Shown: one piece after another, positions 39,665-49,282 of the stretch | Layout of the letters: the number at the start of each line of letters is the position of its first letter | How positions within the stretch are numbered: position 1 is the first letter of the stretch | Assembly (NCBI GenBank): GCA_019358945.1 | Contig: JAHHIE010000006.1 | Span: 103,074 to 167,073 of the forward strand | From: Stenomitos rutilans HA7619-LM2 | GTDB taxonomy: Bacteria > Cyanobacteriota > Cyanobacteriia > Leptolyngbyales > Leptolyngbyaceae | Direction of reading: 5' to 3' | DNA length: 64,000 bases | Made by a program: the position numbers and the translations under genes | Notes under the pieces: generated by a model | The model's database searches: none | Told to the model about the DNA's origin: nothing | Seen by the model: only the letters and a program-made list of their open reading frames with translations

Positions 39665-39877
39665 TTGGTAAAAATTAGGCTCTTGATGAGAGCTAGCAGC
39701 ATCAGCCGTAACGCGAACGCCTATAGCTGTAATGGCTGTTTGATCGCCCCATACCTTCGTAGCAGCTTCAGCAGATGGCTGACTTGCCGTCATAGTGGCG
39801 AAAGACAGCGCGATCGCTGCCAACAGCCCACCCAAAAAGCAAGCAAACCAGCGCTGGCGGTTACTCAAAAAGGACAT
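39662..39877 (-). CDS. Small exported protein, 3' end replaced by MITE
   Basis: A 71-residue open frame. The start at 39877 follows AAGGAG. MSFLSNRQRWFACFLGGLLA and the following hydrophobic stretch form a signal peptide with likely cleavage after AEAA (~39); the rest is TKVWGDQTAITAIGVRVTAD plus a short tail. The stop codon TAG is the first three bases of the MITE terminal repeat (CAA-TAG), so the original C-terminus may be lost. Function unknown. Confidence 0.6.
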   Translation of the reverse strand: MSFLSNRQRWFACFLGGLLAAIALSFATMTASQPSAEAATKVWGDQTAITAIGVRVTADAASSHQEPNFYQ

Positions 39878-39945
39878 TGTGATCGGTCTCCTTGTGCGAA
39901 TCGTGAACTCTATCTGAAGTGTGCGACGATCGCCGCACACGATGA

Positions 39946-40998
39946 TTACTGGCTGCTGTGATGCATCGACCCTTCAGCAGTCACTAAATCACCCAACGTT
40001 GTTGCTGCACTTACGTGGGCACTTAAACGGCTGTCTAGCATTTGGAAACCTTCCAAACTCACGGCATAGCGATTGTTAAACTGCAAGGTTGCTTCCTGAA
40101 TACCAAAGGTTTGGCTCAGTTCAGCTTGCAGCGCTGCTAACAACCGATCGCGCTCTGCTGCTGTCAACGGGTCGATCGCTAACTGCGCACAAAGCCCAAT
40201 GCGATCGCTAGCAATTAACCAGATGCTCAGCGTTTGCACCTGATGAACGCCTGCAAAGGACTCCAGGCATTTCCTTACGGTTCCTGGATCGGTCGATCGC
40301 GGTGCATAGTTCAGCAAAACTTCCAGACTGTTCCAAATCAGCGGCAGTGCGCTCAACCCAGTCAGGCAAGCGATCATCAGACCCGCAACCGCATCAATCC
40401 ACAGCCAGTGCAGGCTATAAATGACTAGCGCAGCGACCAAAAGGCCTACCGAACTAGCAACATCCGCAAGAACATGTAAGAATGCGCCCTGAAGATTGAG
40501 ATCGTTGACACTATGCTTGTGCAGCAGTTTAAGATTAAGACCATTGACAAGCAGCCCCAACCCAGCCCCTAGCAACAGCGGCAAACTTAAAACAGGCTCA
40601 GGAAAGTGAAAGCGCTCTAAAGCTTCCCAGGCAATTAGCGCGGCGATCGCCAGCAAGCTAAACCCATTCGCTAGAGCTGCCAACCATTCAACGCGCCAAT
40701 GCCCAAACGTGGCTCGACCCGTCGCCGGACGACGCGCAAACCAACTTGCAGCGAGCGTTATTGCCAACGCGCCCACATCTGAAAATAGATGCCCTGCATC
40801 AGCTAGCAGCGACAAGCTGTGACTCCATGAACCAATGCCTAACTCTGCAAACCAGAGACAAACGAGTAGCACAAGCACAAGCCACAACCGACGAGTGGCT
40901 CGTCGAGACTGACCTGATGCCAGGTTATCCAAGTCACAACATTGACAGTTCCAATCATTAACAGAAGAATTACGCCCCTGTGTCACCGCGATCGTCAT
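39946..40998 (-). CDS. Cation diffusion facilitator (zinc/cadmium-type) efflux transporter
   Basis: A 350-residue CDF transporter. The N-terminal cytosolic arm has a Cys cluster (NCQCCDLD). Six membrane helices follow, with metal-site motifs LLADAGHLFSDVGAL (HxxxD) in helix 2 and GAFLHVLADVASSVG (HxxxD) in helix 5, typical of Zn/Co/Cd carriers. The C-terminal domain (~255-330) is the usual cytosolic fold. It exchanges a divalent metal for protons. No adjacent metal regulator was seen. Confidence 0.93.
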   Translation of the reverse strand: MTIAVTQGRNSSVNDWNCQCCDLDNLASGQSRRATRRLWLVLVLLVCLWFAELGIGSWSHSLSLLADAGHLFSDVGALAITLAASWFARRPATGRATFGHWRVEWLAALANGFSLLAIAALIAWEALERFHFPEPVLSLPLLLGAGLGLLVNGLNLKLLHKHSVNDLNLQGAFLHVLADVASSVGLLVAALVIYSLHWLWIDAVAGLMIACLTGLSALPLIWNSLEVLLNYAPRSTDPGTVRKCLESFAGVHQVQTLSIWLIASDRIGLCAQLAIDPLTAAERDRLLAALQAELSQTFGIQEATLQFNNRYAVSLEGFQMLDSRLSAHVSAATTLGDLVTAEGSMHHSSQ

Positions 40999-42118
40999 TC
41001 AGCAGGCCTGGTAGATAAATCAACGAACCTCTGAACAGGCTAGCAGTGATGCAGTTAATAAAGCGATAAGGTCTAGTTAATATTGCGTAGGTATTGGTTA
41101 AGAGCATCGCTAGAAGCTCAGTAAAACCACACAAATCACTTCACCAAAGGAATTTAGTAGAGCAGCGATTCTGTGAAGATTCTATGAAGATAACTTTTGA
41201 TCTGCGCCAACATTCAAGCGGCTTTCAAGCAGACTGTATTGCTGCGTCGCGGTGGCAAATGGCTGTAAAGTGCCTGGAACGATCGCATGCTCATTGCCAG
41301 TTAAATTCTGTACATCAAACGCATTGCTGTAGGCACTGTGTGCCGCTTTACTAGCGTTTACTAGCGATCGTGCCTTCAATGATCCGGCTTCAGAGCCTAC
41401 AACAGGTTTCATGTCGTTAGCCTGGCTTTGAATTACGGGCGGGTAAGTAACGAAGCCAGTAACCTTTCAGAACTTTTGTCAGTCAATCAGGTTTGCCTCA
41501 GAGCACCAGTGTGTAACGAGCGAATTAATCCACATTTCAGAGGCAGTTAGCTTAAATTATTTTGTATTGTCACAGTACGTAAGCTTGCGCTTGAATTCTA
41601 TCTATAAAAGGAGCTATAAAAAAAATGCTTTAGTCTTTCTACTGCCGTACTTTTATGAGTTCAAGCTATCTGTTGAATTCTGTTCTTTAAGACATGTTTG
41701 TATTAGTGTAGTTGCTAAAACATTCCGATCTATCGATACAAGGTGCGTCGTTATGTAAGTTGACAGTCGTTCTTGGTTTGCCTGACATTGAGTGCTGTCT
41801 ACTGAAAGCGAAGGCTGAAGACCAATCCAGGATCGTTTTTCCAAAAGAGTAGAATTGCCATAGCTGCACTTTCAAAATCAGCAGAAATCACTCAATCGAG
41901 TGTAGACGGGTAGAGGAAAAATCTGCACTAATAGATGGGGCTAGATGGAAGCCCAAGACTCTGCTGAGTCTGGTTGTCATGGACAAAACAGCGGTAAATC
42001 CACAGGCTTTAAGGATGGGCTGTGTCTGCTTAATCATGTGTTACAAAGCAGCAAACGTTCGCATTACGAAAAACCGTGCTGTAAGCCAGCCAGATGATAA
42101 TGGCGATCGCTAAGTTGA

Positions 42119-42142
42119 CTCAAGCAAGACGTCTTGCTTGAG
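42119..42142. repeat. Perfect 24-bp palindrome
   Basis: The arms CTCAAGCAAGAC and GTCTTGCTTGAG are exactly complementary with no loop, centred on GACGTC, about 450 bp upstream of the PAS-LuxR gene. It could be a dimeric regulator site or a dispersed cyanobacterial palindrome. Confidence 0.55.
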
Positions 42143-42462
42143 CAGGTGAAATGCAGGTTGTAAAGGCAGGATCAACGGCGCAGGATTTACAGGTTATCTC
42201 CTTACAGCAATCGCCGTGATGAACACCAATGCCATTATCTACAGCAGACAAACTGCATCATCTATGCGTAATTTTGCAATTCGAGCTGTAACCATTATTA
42301 ACGGTTTCTTAAGGCTGAAAAGCGTTAAACGTTGCGCCTAAAAGCAGTTTGCTGCCTCGTATTGGCTCAATATTGCATTGGCTCAATGTATTACTTTTTC
42401 TTACAGTCAACCGGATCAGGATCATCCAACGTCTGCATTATACAGAACTGGAGGTAAAGACT

Positions 42463-42519
42463 ATGCGGTTAAGCCGCCATGACAAAAAGCGCTGTGATCT
42501 CAAACAGTGGTGTGTGTGA
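42463..42519 (+). CDS. Possible 18-residue leader peptide
   Basis: A tiny frame, MRLSRHDKKRCDLKQWCV, with an excellent ribosome site (GGAGG at 42450-42454, eight bases before ATG). It ends 68 bp before the LuxR-type gene, whose own ATG has no such site. The two Cys, Trp and basic run recall regulatory leader peptides, but this may be chance. Confidence 0.35.
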   Translation: MRLSRHDKKRCDLKQWCV

Positions 42520-42587
42520 GTTAAATTCCATTTTGCTTAAACAGTTTTTGTGCAACTAAGGCAACAAAACGTTCATTTCAGCCCCCA

Positions 42588-43166
42588 ATGAACACAATAA
42601 CTATGAATTACTCAATCAATTTCGATAATTTACTGCAATCGATCTTAGAAAGCTTGATTGATGGTGTTTTGGTCATGACCGATCAGCATGACCTTGTTTA
42701 TGCCAACGGGATGGCGCGCGCTATCTATGCCCAGCTATGGCGTGACACGTCTGATCCGCTACCGCGTGAAATTCAGCGTGTTTATCAGTCGCTCATTGAA
42801 AGTAAAGCCATGTGCCCCACCAAGCCGATCGTGCTTGAATCAGAAGTGGTAACGTCCAAAACGACCTTCCGCATTCGGGCACAGTGGTTGGCGCTGGAGA
42901 TTGCCTCACGGCCCTGTCTGCTGCTGCGCCTGCAAGACCAGAACCAGTCGGTACAAAGTCTGGCGCTGGCCGAAGCCCAAAAGTGGGGACTGACCCCCCG
43001 TGAAACAGAAGTTTGGTCACAACGACGATCGGGCTGTAGCCGCAAGGCGATCGCAACGAACCTCTATATTGCGCTTGATACGGTCAAAAAACACTTGAAG
43101 AACATCCACCTCAAACAACAGGCGGCAGAAGACGAGGCAGAATGGCGATCGAGTCAGGCATCGTAG
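42588..43166 (+). CDS. PAS-LuxR type transcriptional regulator
   Basis: A 192-residue protein. Residues ~10-120 are a PAS-like sensory domain (LLQSILESLIDGVLVMTDQH then DLVYANGMARAIYAQL). Residues ~132-180 are a LuxR/GerE helix-turn-helix: WGLTPRETEVWSQRRSGCSR then KAIATNLYIALDTVKKHLKN. No receiver domain or kinase is present, so input presumably comes through the PAS pocket. It is convergent with the cobyrinate synthase gene (15 bp apart). No target is evident. Confidence 0.88.
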   Translation: MNTITMNYSINFDNLLQSILESLIDGVLVMTDQHDLVYANGMARAIYAQLWRDTSDPLPREIQRVYQSLIESKAMCPTKPIVLESEVVTSKTTFRIRAQWLALEIASRPCLLLRLQDQNQSVQSLALAEAQKWGLTPRETEVWSQRRSGCSRKAIATNLYIALDTVKKHLKNIHLKQQAAEDEAEWRSSQAS

Positions 43167-43181
43167 GTCAGCATCTTGCCA

Positions 43182-44654
43182 TTATCCCGTGTGGCTGTCA
43201 TACCTGGCAGCACATTCTAGAAAGCGAGCCGGGCTTTCTGGATGCGTTCCCCAATGCAAGTGAAGATAGGATGCATGGAGATTGGGACGATGCCAGCCTT
43301 CAGGGGTGGGAAGTGGGGAGTGGGAAGTAGGGAGTAGGGAAAAAAGCGGAGACGTTGGCTCCTGAGTCAAATAGGAGCGATGAAACTCATGTCCGCAAAC
43401 CGTTGAGTGACGCTCTAGCATCAGGCTATTTTGACGGGCGATCGCATGGCGGTAGCCCAGAGTTAAGCGCTTGCTCATGACAGCCGTGGTCGGTAATATG
43501 CCCGTCATCGGAAACGACTGTCCTTCAAAGGTCGTAATTTTTTCGCAGAGATACATCAAGCCACCACATTCTGCGTAAGTCGGCATGCCAGTCTGAATCG
43601 CCGCTTGTACGCTGTCGCCAGCAGACACATTCGCTGCCAACTGCTCAGCAAACATTTCTGGAAAACCACCGCCAAAGTAAAGCCCCTGCACGCCATCTGG
43701 CAACGCGCGATCGCATAGAGGACTCCAGGAAATCAACTCAGCGCCTAACGCTTCCAGCAAGTCTAAATTGTCGGCATAGTAGAAACTAAAGGCAGCATCC
43801 TGGGCGATCGCGATTCGGGGGGAAGAGGGGAGCGAGAGAGCTTTGAGTAGCACTTCGTGCCGCTGAGTCCGTTGGACACGCTTCGCGAACGCTAGAGAGT
43901 TTTGAGTTTTGAGTTCCGATTCCCGCCCTCTGCCTTCTGCCTTCTGCCCTCTGACTCCCGACTCCCAACTCCCGACTCCCGACTCCAATAACGGCATCAA
44001 CTGTGCCCAGTCAAAACATGTTTCACCCACATAAGCCAGTCGATCGACGATCGCGTTCAGGTTTTCCAGTTCGGCAGTCGGGATCAGGCCCAGGTGACGA
44101 TCGGGAATGGTAATCTCATCCTGTCGGCGTAGAACACCCAGAATGGGGATGTCGAGGGGTTCCAATGCGGCGGTGAGAAGTTCCAAATGACGATCGCTGC
44201 CAACCCGGTTGAGCACGACTCCGGCAAACTGAAGGCGCGGATCGAGCGAGCGATACCCGTGGGCAATGGCGGCGATCGAATGAGACATCCCGCTGCAATT
44301 TAGCACCAAAAGAATGGGACTCTTTAGCAACCGGGCAACATGAGCCGTGCTGGCAAAGTCTTTGCGTCCAGCAGCCCCGTCGAATAGCCCCATGACCCCT
44401 TCAACAAGCGCATGAGTAGCTGTCTTCGCATGGCGATCGAAACACTGCTGCACATAGGTTTCGGATGTCAGCACCGGGTCAAGGTTGCGGCAAGCGCGAC
44501 CCGTGACATAACGATGAAACATTGGATCGATGTAGTCAGGCCCAACCTTAAACGATTGCACCGACACATTTCGCTGTCGTAAGCAGGACAGCAACGCAAG
44601 AGTGACCGTTGTTTTGCCCACCCCACTGCGCTCGCCTGCAACAATGAGAACCAT
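43182..44654 (-). CDS. cobB: Cobyrinic acid a,c-diamide synthase with two repeat insertions
   Basis: A 490-residue glutamine-dependent amidating enzyme of cobalamin synthesis (CbiA/CobB class). The N-terminal ATPase has LIVAGERSGVGKTTVTLALL, FKVGPDYIDPMFH and GVMGLFDG. The C-terminal class I amidotransferase has GLYFGGGFPEMFAEQL, nucleophile Cys in PTYAECGGLMYL, and the C-terminal HASYLHLHW. Two segments are translated intergenic repeats: residues ~222-278 (ESGVGSWESGVRGQKAEGRG and more) between the two domains, and ~429-451 (LLPTSHSPLPTP) in the amidotransferase. It lies 240 bp downstream of opcA, without other cob genes nearby. Confidence 0.93.
   Translation of the reverse strand: MVLIVAGERSGVGKTTVTLALLSCLRQRNVSVQSFKVGPDYIDPMFHRYVTGRACRNLDPVLTSETYVQQCFDRHAKTATHALVEGVMGLFDGAAGRKDFASTAHVARLLKSPILLVLNCSGMSHSIAAIAHGYRSLDPRLQFAGVVLNRVGSDRHLELLTAALEPLDIPILGVLRRQDEITIPDRHLGLIPTAELENLNAIVDRLAYVGETCFDWAQLMPLLESGVGSWESGVRGQKAEGRGRESELKTQNSLAFAKRVQRTQRHEVLLKALSLPSSPRIAIAQDAAFSFYYADNLDLLEALGAELISWSPLCDRALPDGVQGLYFGGGFPEMFAEQLAANVSAGDSVQAAIQTGMPTYAECGGLMYLCEKITTFEGQSFPMTGILPTTAVMSKRLTLGYRHAIARQNSLMLERHSTVCGHEFHRSYLTQEPTSPLFSLLPTSHSPLPTPEGWHRPNLHASYLHLHWGTHPESPARFLECAARYDSHTG
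43301..43990. repeat. Two blocks of heptamer repeats inside the cobyrinate synthase gene
   Basis: Block one is at 43301-43340 (GGGAAGTGGGGAGTGGGAAG-like) and block two at ~43895-43985 (GAGTTTTGAGTTTTGAG, CTTCTGCC runs, and CTCCCGA repeated). These are the same words as in intergenic DNA across the window, and the coding frame is open through both. Confidence 0.88.
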
Positions 44655-44692
44655 AACAATAGTTGTTAGTGATTAGCTGATAGCCTTAAATC

Positions 44693-44847
44693 TGACTGAC
44701 AAGGTGTGAGAACCCTTTCAACCGGGTTACAAAACGCTTGCAGTCCTCTACCTTTGGGGAAGGCAAAACCTAGAGAGGACTTCCTTCCATTAGCCCGCAC
44801 TTTCAGTGCAGGGCGGGTCAGGTGATCGCTAAAAGATTTGTCAGTCA
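44693..44847. repeat. Possible MITE-like element between opcA and cobyrinate synthase
   Basis: TGACTGACAA (44693-44702) and TTGTCAGTCA (44838-44847) are perfect 10-bp inverted ends 155 bp apart. The right end with its flank (TTGTCAGTCAACCAGGT) recurs near 41474 with one mismatch. The interior contains CCCGCACT...AGTGCAGGGCGGG. No target duplication was resolved. Confidence 0.5.
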
Positions 44848-44894
44848 ACCAGGTCTTAAACTCTAGCAACTAAAAACGAACAATTAAAAACTGT

Positions 44895-46226
44895 CTAGCT
44901 GTGCAATGCCAACACTTTGGCGACCACTGACAGGCTTTCTTCATACAAAACATCGTGTCCCCAGCGCTGTAGCTGCTGGCTGAGCAGAAATTCAGCCTTT
45001 TGATCTGAAAGGGATGAGACAATTTCGGTCTGACAGGCTTGAGCGCTGCCACCGGCTTCCATTCGCATACAGCCCGTTGTTTCTGAGCAAAGAATGGTGC
45101 AGCAGTTTGCTTGCAGGTTGGTGGAGGTAACGCGGATACCCACCAGATCGCCTAGTATCTCTCCCCAGTCAGCGGTTGGAATGGCGGCTAGTTCAGCTGT
45201 GATTTCGCGCTGATTCGCTCCCTTAAAGGTCACGTGCTTCAGGTCATAGTCTCCCCCCGTCTCTTTAAAGGCCACAGGTTGCCAACCTAGCCGACTGGCA
45301 ATCCAGCCCAGATACATAAATGCTTGAGCCGCATTGCCTTTTTCATAGTCGATCGCAATCTGATCCACTTCAATCAGGGACGCACGGCGCTCCGGTGGAT
45401 CAAACGCAGCCGCCATGAGTTCTTGCCAGGGTTCAAGGCGATGCCAGTTAAGGTCAGCAATATACGTGCCTTCATCAACCAAATTTTGAATCTTAAGAAA
45501 CTCAGATTCTGGGTCACTAAAGTAGCAAGAGTCTAGAATCAGGCAATTACAGGTCTCAGCTAACCGCTTAAAAAGGGCTTGCTCAGGGTTAGGGGTCGCC
45601 TTCCACCACACAAATTTGGGAAGATCGTGGATCATGAGCGAGGCAACCAACTCACCAACGCGCTCTAGAGCAGCTTTAGTGCCCCGTAGGGTAATGTACT
45701 CGCAGCAGATGAGATGGGTGCTGCTGCCTTGCTGCACCGGACAGTAAGCAGATACTTGAGCCGTGACACCCTGGTCTTCACCTAGAATTGGACAAACCGT
45801 AATAATCCGGCAGGGGTTTTGTACCGCGATCGCATCGCTAATACTAAACCCGCGCGCATTTAAGTTTTCAAACTTGACACGATCGCTGGGCTTCTTCGCA
45901 AACTCTTCTCGCAGTTTTGCCAGCGTACCTGGATCAACGCGACCTGTAATAGACAACCCATAAGACTTTTGGGCGTCCTGCACCGCTGCTTTCGTCATGG
46001 GGCCATGAATACCATCGATCGGCCCTTCGTAAAAACCCAGTACCGCTAGCAGTTGCTGAAACTCTTCTGGTTCATAAATCACCATGCTAAACGTCGATGC
46101 TCTGGTAGCGCCTTGATTGGGCGAATCCACATTCTGAGTCTGCCAAATGGCACTGAGTTCTGCCTCAATTTCATCGAGAGAAATATCTTTGGGTCTTTGC
46201 AGCGCAACAAGTGGAGTGGTGGTCAT
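44895..46226 (-). CDS. opcA: Glucose-6-phosphate dehydrogenase assembly protein OpcA
   Basis: A 443-residue allosteric partner that activates cyanobacterial Zwf. A peptidoglycan-binding-like module (FQQLLAVLGFYEGPIDGIHG then PMTKAAVQDAQKSYGLS) sits at ~55-105, ahead of the OpcA body (ITVCPILGEDQGVTAQVSAY; LPKFVWWKATPN; DSCYFSDPESEF; FDPPERRASL). It is Cys-rich, including a cluster near the C-terminus (ANCCTILCSETTGC), in keeping with the known thioredoxin control of OpcA redox state. It is the last gene of fbp-tal-zwf-opcA. Confidence 0.95.
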   Translation of the reverse strand: MTTTPLVALQRPKDISLDEIEAELSAIWQTQNVDSPNQGATRASTFSMVIYEPEEFQQLLAVLGFYEGPIDGIHGPMTKAAVQDAQKSYGLSITGRVDPGTLAKLREEFAKKPSDRVKFENLNARGFSISDAIAVQNPCRIITVCPILGEDQGVTAQVSAYCPVQQGSSTHLICCEYITLRGTKAALERVGELVASLMIHDLPKFVWWKATPNPEQALFKRLAETCNCLILDSCYFSDPESEFLKIQNLVDEGTYIADLNWHRLEPWQELMAAAFDPPERRASLIEVDQIAIDYEKGNAAQAFMYLGWIASRLGWQPVAFKETGGDYDLKHVTFKGANQREITAELAAIPTADWGEILGDLVGIRVTSTNLQANCCTILCSETTGCMRMEAGGSAQACQTEIVSSLSDQKAEFLLSQQLQRWGHDVLYEESLSVVAKVLALHS

Positions 46227-46406
46227 AAGAGTTGTTAGTGATTAGTTGTCAGTGGTTAGAAGCATTAGGGAGTCGTGAATCGGGAGTGGGGAGTTGGGGG
46301 AAGAGCATTGGTGGTTAGTGAAGAGTCAGCAGTTAAAGTTAGCTAGCAACTAACATCTAACAACTTTTTAGCCTTCGTCCCTCATCCCTCATCTTTCATC
46401 CCTTCT

Positions 46407-47936
46407 TCAAAGTCTTCTCCAATTGCGTCCATCGCGGTTGAGTAACAGTTCTGATTCAACCGGGCCCCAAGTGCCAGCTTCGTAGAGGGGAATGGTTTCT
46501 GGTGGGGCAGGGGCATCCCAAACATTGAGCAATGGAGTGAGAATGCGCCAGGACGCTTCGACTTCATCGCCACGGGTGAAGAGGGTTTGATCGCCCAACA
46601 TACAGTCTACAAGTAACCGACTGTAGGCATCGGTGTTGGCCTGTCCAAAGGCCGTGTCATAGCGAAAGTCCATATCGACCGATCGCGTCCTCAGAGACGT
46701 GCCCGGTGTCTTCACCTCAAAGCGCATCGCGATGCCCTCGTCGGGCTGAATCCGCATGGTCAGGATGTTTGGGTTCGCTTGCTTGGCGGCTGATTGAAAC
46801 ATCAAAAATGGCACTTCTTTGAACTGAATGGCGATTTCTGATACCTTTTTGGGCATGCGCTTCCCGGTTCGCAAGTAGAAGGGAACCCCTTTCCAGCGCC
46901 AGTTGTCGATCGTCAGCTTCAAGGCAGCGTAGGTGGGTGTCGTCGATTCGGGTGCTGCCCCTTCTTCTTGCCGATATGCTGGCACTTGTTTACCCTTCAT
47001 CCAGCCTTCCGTGTATTGTCCGCGCACGGCTGAATTACCAAGAATTTCCAGATCTGCCAGGTGTGTGGCTTGCAGCACTTTCGTTTTTTCGTTGCGGATG
47101 CTGTTTGCTTCCAGGGAGTTTGGGGCTTCCATTGCCGTGAGGCAGAACAACTGCATCAAGTGGTTTTGCACCATATCACGCAGGGCACCAGCCGTCTCGT
47201 AGTAGCCTGCCCGCCCTTCTAGACCGACGGTTTCTGCTACGGTAATTTGAATGTGATCGACAAACTGGCGGTTCCAGAGCGGCTCAAAGATGGCGTTTGC
47301 AAACCGGAATACCATCAGGTTTTGCACCGTTTCTTTGCCCAAATAGTGATCGATACGGTAGACCTGTTGTTCGTCGCAGACTTTTTGCACGACTCGATTC
47401 AACGCTTGAGCTGAAGCCAAGTCGCGGCCAAAGGGCTTTTCGATTACGAGGCGCTGCTTTTTGGGGTCTTCGATCATGCCAGCAGCGCCAAGTTGCTGAA
47501 TCGCTTCCGCAAAAAACTTGGGTGCAACGGAAAGGTAAAACACGCGATTGCCTCGTGTGCCGCGCTGCTGATCAAGCTCTGCCAGAAAGGTTTTGAGCTT
47601 CTGGTAATCATCCTGGTTATCCAGGTCACCGGGATGATAGAACAAGCCTTTGGCAAAGTCATCCCAAAGCGCCTGCGTTCCGAGACCGCCACCAAACTCC
47701 TCTACGCCTTCGCGCATGTGTTCTCGAAAGTAGTCATGGCTCCAATCACGACGAGCCACGCCAACGATCGTCAACTCAGGGGGCAACCGTCTCTCTCGCT
47801 TCATCTGATAGATGGCAGGCACAAGCTTGCGCTGAGTGAGATCACCAGAGGCACCAAAGATGATTAGAATCTGCGGTTCGGGAATACGGTCTTGTTGAAG
47901 TCCGACGCGAAGGGGGTTTTCGAGCAGAGTAACCAT
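46407..47936 (-). CDS. zwf: Glucose-6-phosphate 1-dehydrogenase
   Basis: A 509-residue enzyme, first step of the oxidative pentose phosphate pathway. NADP motif [19 protein letters not shown] (~27-45); active-site [20 protein letters not shown] (~195-214); [20 protein letters not shown]. It provides NADPH at night and to heterocyst-type metabolism in cyanobacteria. Separated from tal by 106 bp of AAAACTC-type repeats and from opcA by 180 bp; same strand. Confidence 0.97.
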   Translation of the reverse strand: MVTLLENPLRVGLQQDRIPEPQILIIFGASGDLTQRKLVPAIYQMKRERRLPPELTIVGVARRDWSHDYFREHMREGVEEFGGGLGTQALWDDFAKGLFYHPGDLDNQDDYQKLKTFLAELDQQRGTRGNRVFYLSVAPKFFAEAIQQLGAAGMIEDPKKQRLVIEKPFGRDLASAQALNRVVQKVCDEQQVYRIDHYLGKETVQNLMVFRFANAIFEPLWNRQFVDHIQITVAETVGLEGRAGYYETAGALRDMVQNHLMQLFCLTAMEAPNSLEANSIRNEKTKVLQATHLADLEILGNSAVRGQYTEGWMKGKQVPAYRQEEGAAPESTTPTYAALKLTIDNWRWKGVPFYLRTGKRMPKKVSEIAIQFKEVPFLMFQSAAKQANPNILTMRIQPDEGIAMRFEVKTPGTSLRTRSVDMDFRYDTAFGQANTDAYSRLLVDCMLGDQTLFTRGDEVEASWRILTPLLNVWDAPAPPETIPLYEAGTWGPVESELLLNRDGRNWRRL

Positions 47937-48042
47937 AAGGTAGAGAAGGATATAAGGATGAGGGATGAAGTTGAAAGTTTTGAGTTACGAGTTTTGAGTG
48001 ATTGGATTCAACTCAAAACTCATAACTTAAAACTCATAACTC

Positions 48043-49191
48043 TTACACCGTAGCAAGGCGATTCACTTTGTCTTCGAGCGATTTCATCAACGACTGGAAG
48101 GGTTGGACGAATTTGTCGATGCCATCAGCGAGGAGTTCGTCCATCACCTCGTCAAGATTAATGTTGATGTCAGGGTCTTTGAGGCTTTCGATCAGGTTGT
48201 ACGCTTCTTCAACGCCTGTTTCTAGACGATTATCGACGCTGCAGTGATCGGCACAGGCTTCGATCGTGGCAGGGGGTAGTGTGTTCACCGTATCAGGGCC
48301 TACCAACTCATCAACATACATGACATCACTGTAGTCAGGGTTTTTAGTACCTGTACTAGCCCACAGCAGGCGCTGGACGTTCGCACCTTTGGCACTTAGC
48401 GCTTTCCAGTGATCGCTTTGGATAATCTTCTTATACTCCTGGTAAGCAACCTTTGCGTTAGCGATCGCTACTTTTCCTTTAACTGCCACCAGACGATCGC
48501 GAATATTTTGATCGGGTACGCCTTCTTTCAGCTTTTCGTCAATCTTGCCGTCAATATTAGTATCGATGCGGCTCAGGAAGAAGCTGGCGACGGAGGCAAT
48601 TTTGCTGATGTCCTTCCCTTCAGCCACGCGCTTTTCTAAGCCTCGAATGTAGGCCCAAAACGTTTCGACGTAGCTGCTTACCGAAAAGAGAAGCGTGACA
48701 TTCACGTTGATCCCTTCGCTAATCACTTGCTCTACGGCAGGAATGCCTTTTGAGGTGCCGGGGATCTTAATCATGACGTTCTCTTTGCCGATCGCGTTGT
48801 AATAGCGACGCGCTTCCGAAATGGTTTTTCCAGTGTCATTCGCGATATCGGGCGGCACCTCAATGCTGATGTAACCGTCTAGGCCACCAGACTCGTCATA
48901 GATCGGCTTGAAAACATCGCATGCATCTCGAATATCTTGAAAGACAAGCGATTCGTAGATTTCTAGCGTGGACTTCTTCGCGTTGATCCCGGCTTCAATG
49001 TCTGCGTCATACATCGCATTACCCGCGATCGCCTTCTCAAAAATGGCGGGATTGGATGTGATCCCACGCAGTCCACGGGTCTCAATGAACTTCTTCAAAT
49101 CGCCGGATTTAATCAGATCCCGCGCCAAATTGTCCATCCAGATGCTCTGACCATACTCTTTAATCTCAAACAGATGATTCGTCGCTGTCAT
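48043..49191 (-). CDS. tal: Transaldolase
   Basis: A 382-residue enzyme of the long (TalB-like, Zwf-linked) class. The start at 49191 follows AGGAGA and gives MTATNHLFEIKEYGQSIWMD; the 22 extra residues in the longer open frame are not conserved. Motifs: ARDLIKSGDLKKFIETRGLR then GITSNPAIFEKAI, the Schiff-base Lys in NVMIKIPGTSKGIPAVEQ, and INVNVTLLFSVSSY. It transfers dihydroxyacetone units between sugar phosphates. Confidence 0.96.
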   Translation of the reverse strand: MTATNHLFEIKEYGQSIWMDNLARDLIKSGDLKKFIETRGLRGITSNPAIFEKAIAGNAMYDADIEAGINAKKSTLEIYESLVFQDIRDACDVFKPIYDESGGLDGYISIEVPPDIANDTGKTISEARRYYNAIGKENVMIKIPGTSKGIPAVEQVISEGINVNVTLLFSVSSYVETFWAYIRGLEKRVAEGKDISKIASVASFFLSRIDTNIDGKIDEKLKEGVPDQNIRDRLVAVKGKVAIANAKVAYQEYKKIIQSDHWKALSAKGANVQRLLWASTGTKNPDYSDVMYVDELVGPDTVNTLPPATIEACADHCSVDNRLETGVEEAYNLIESLKDPDININLDEVMDELLADGIDKFVQPFQSLMKSLEDKVNRLATV

Positions 49192-49282
49192 CGTACGTTC
49201 TCCTAAATCTCCTAAATGCAAGTTCCCAGCTATCAGCGTCAAAGCTCCGTCTAACAACTAACAACCAAAAACCAACAACTAC

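Larger units (their letters stand above)
40999..42587. other. 1.6-kb region without a supported protein gene
   Basis: Several open frames of 60-86 codons exist but none has a recognisable domain, ribosome site or conserved motif. Signals seen: TTTTGTCAGTCAATCAGGT near 41468, a copy of the end of the element at 44693-44847; a perfect 24-bp palindrome at 42119-42142; and a short SD-preceded peptide at 42463-42519. Confidence 0.6.

Noticed and set aside
41182..41412. 76-residue minus-strand frame
   Set aside because: No domain, ribosome site, signal or coding periodicity that I could recognise; treated as part of the gene-free region.
44655..44894. Cobalamin riboswitch upstream of the cobyrinate synthase gene
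   Set aside because: The 240-bp spacer has a MITE-like inverted repeat but I could not find a B12-box-like core.
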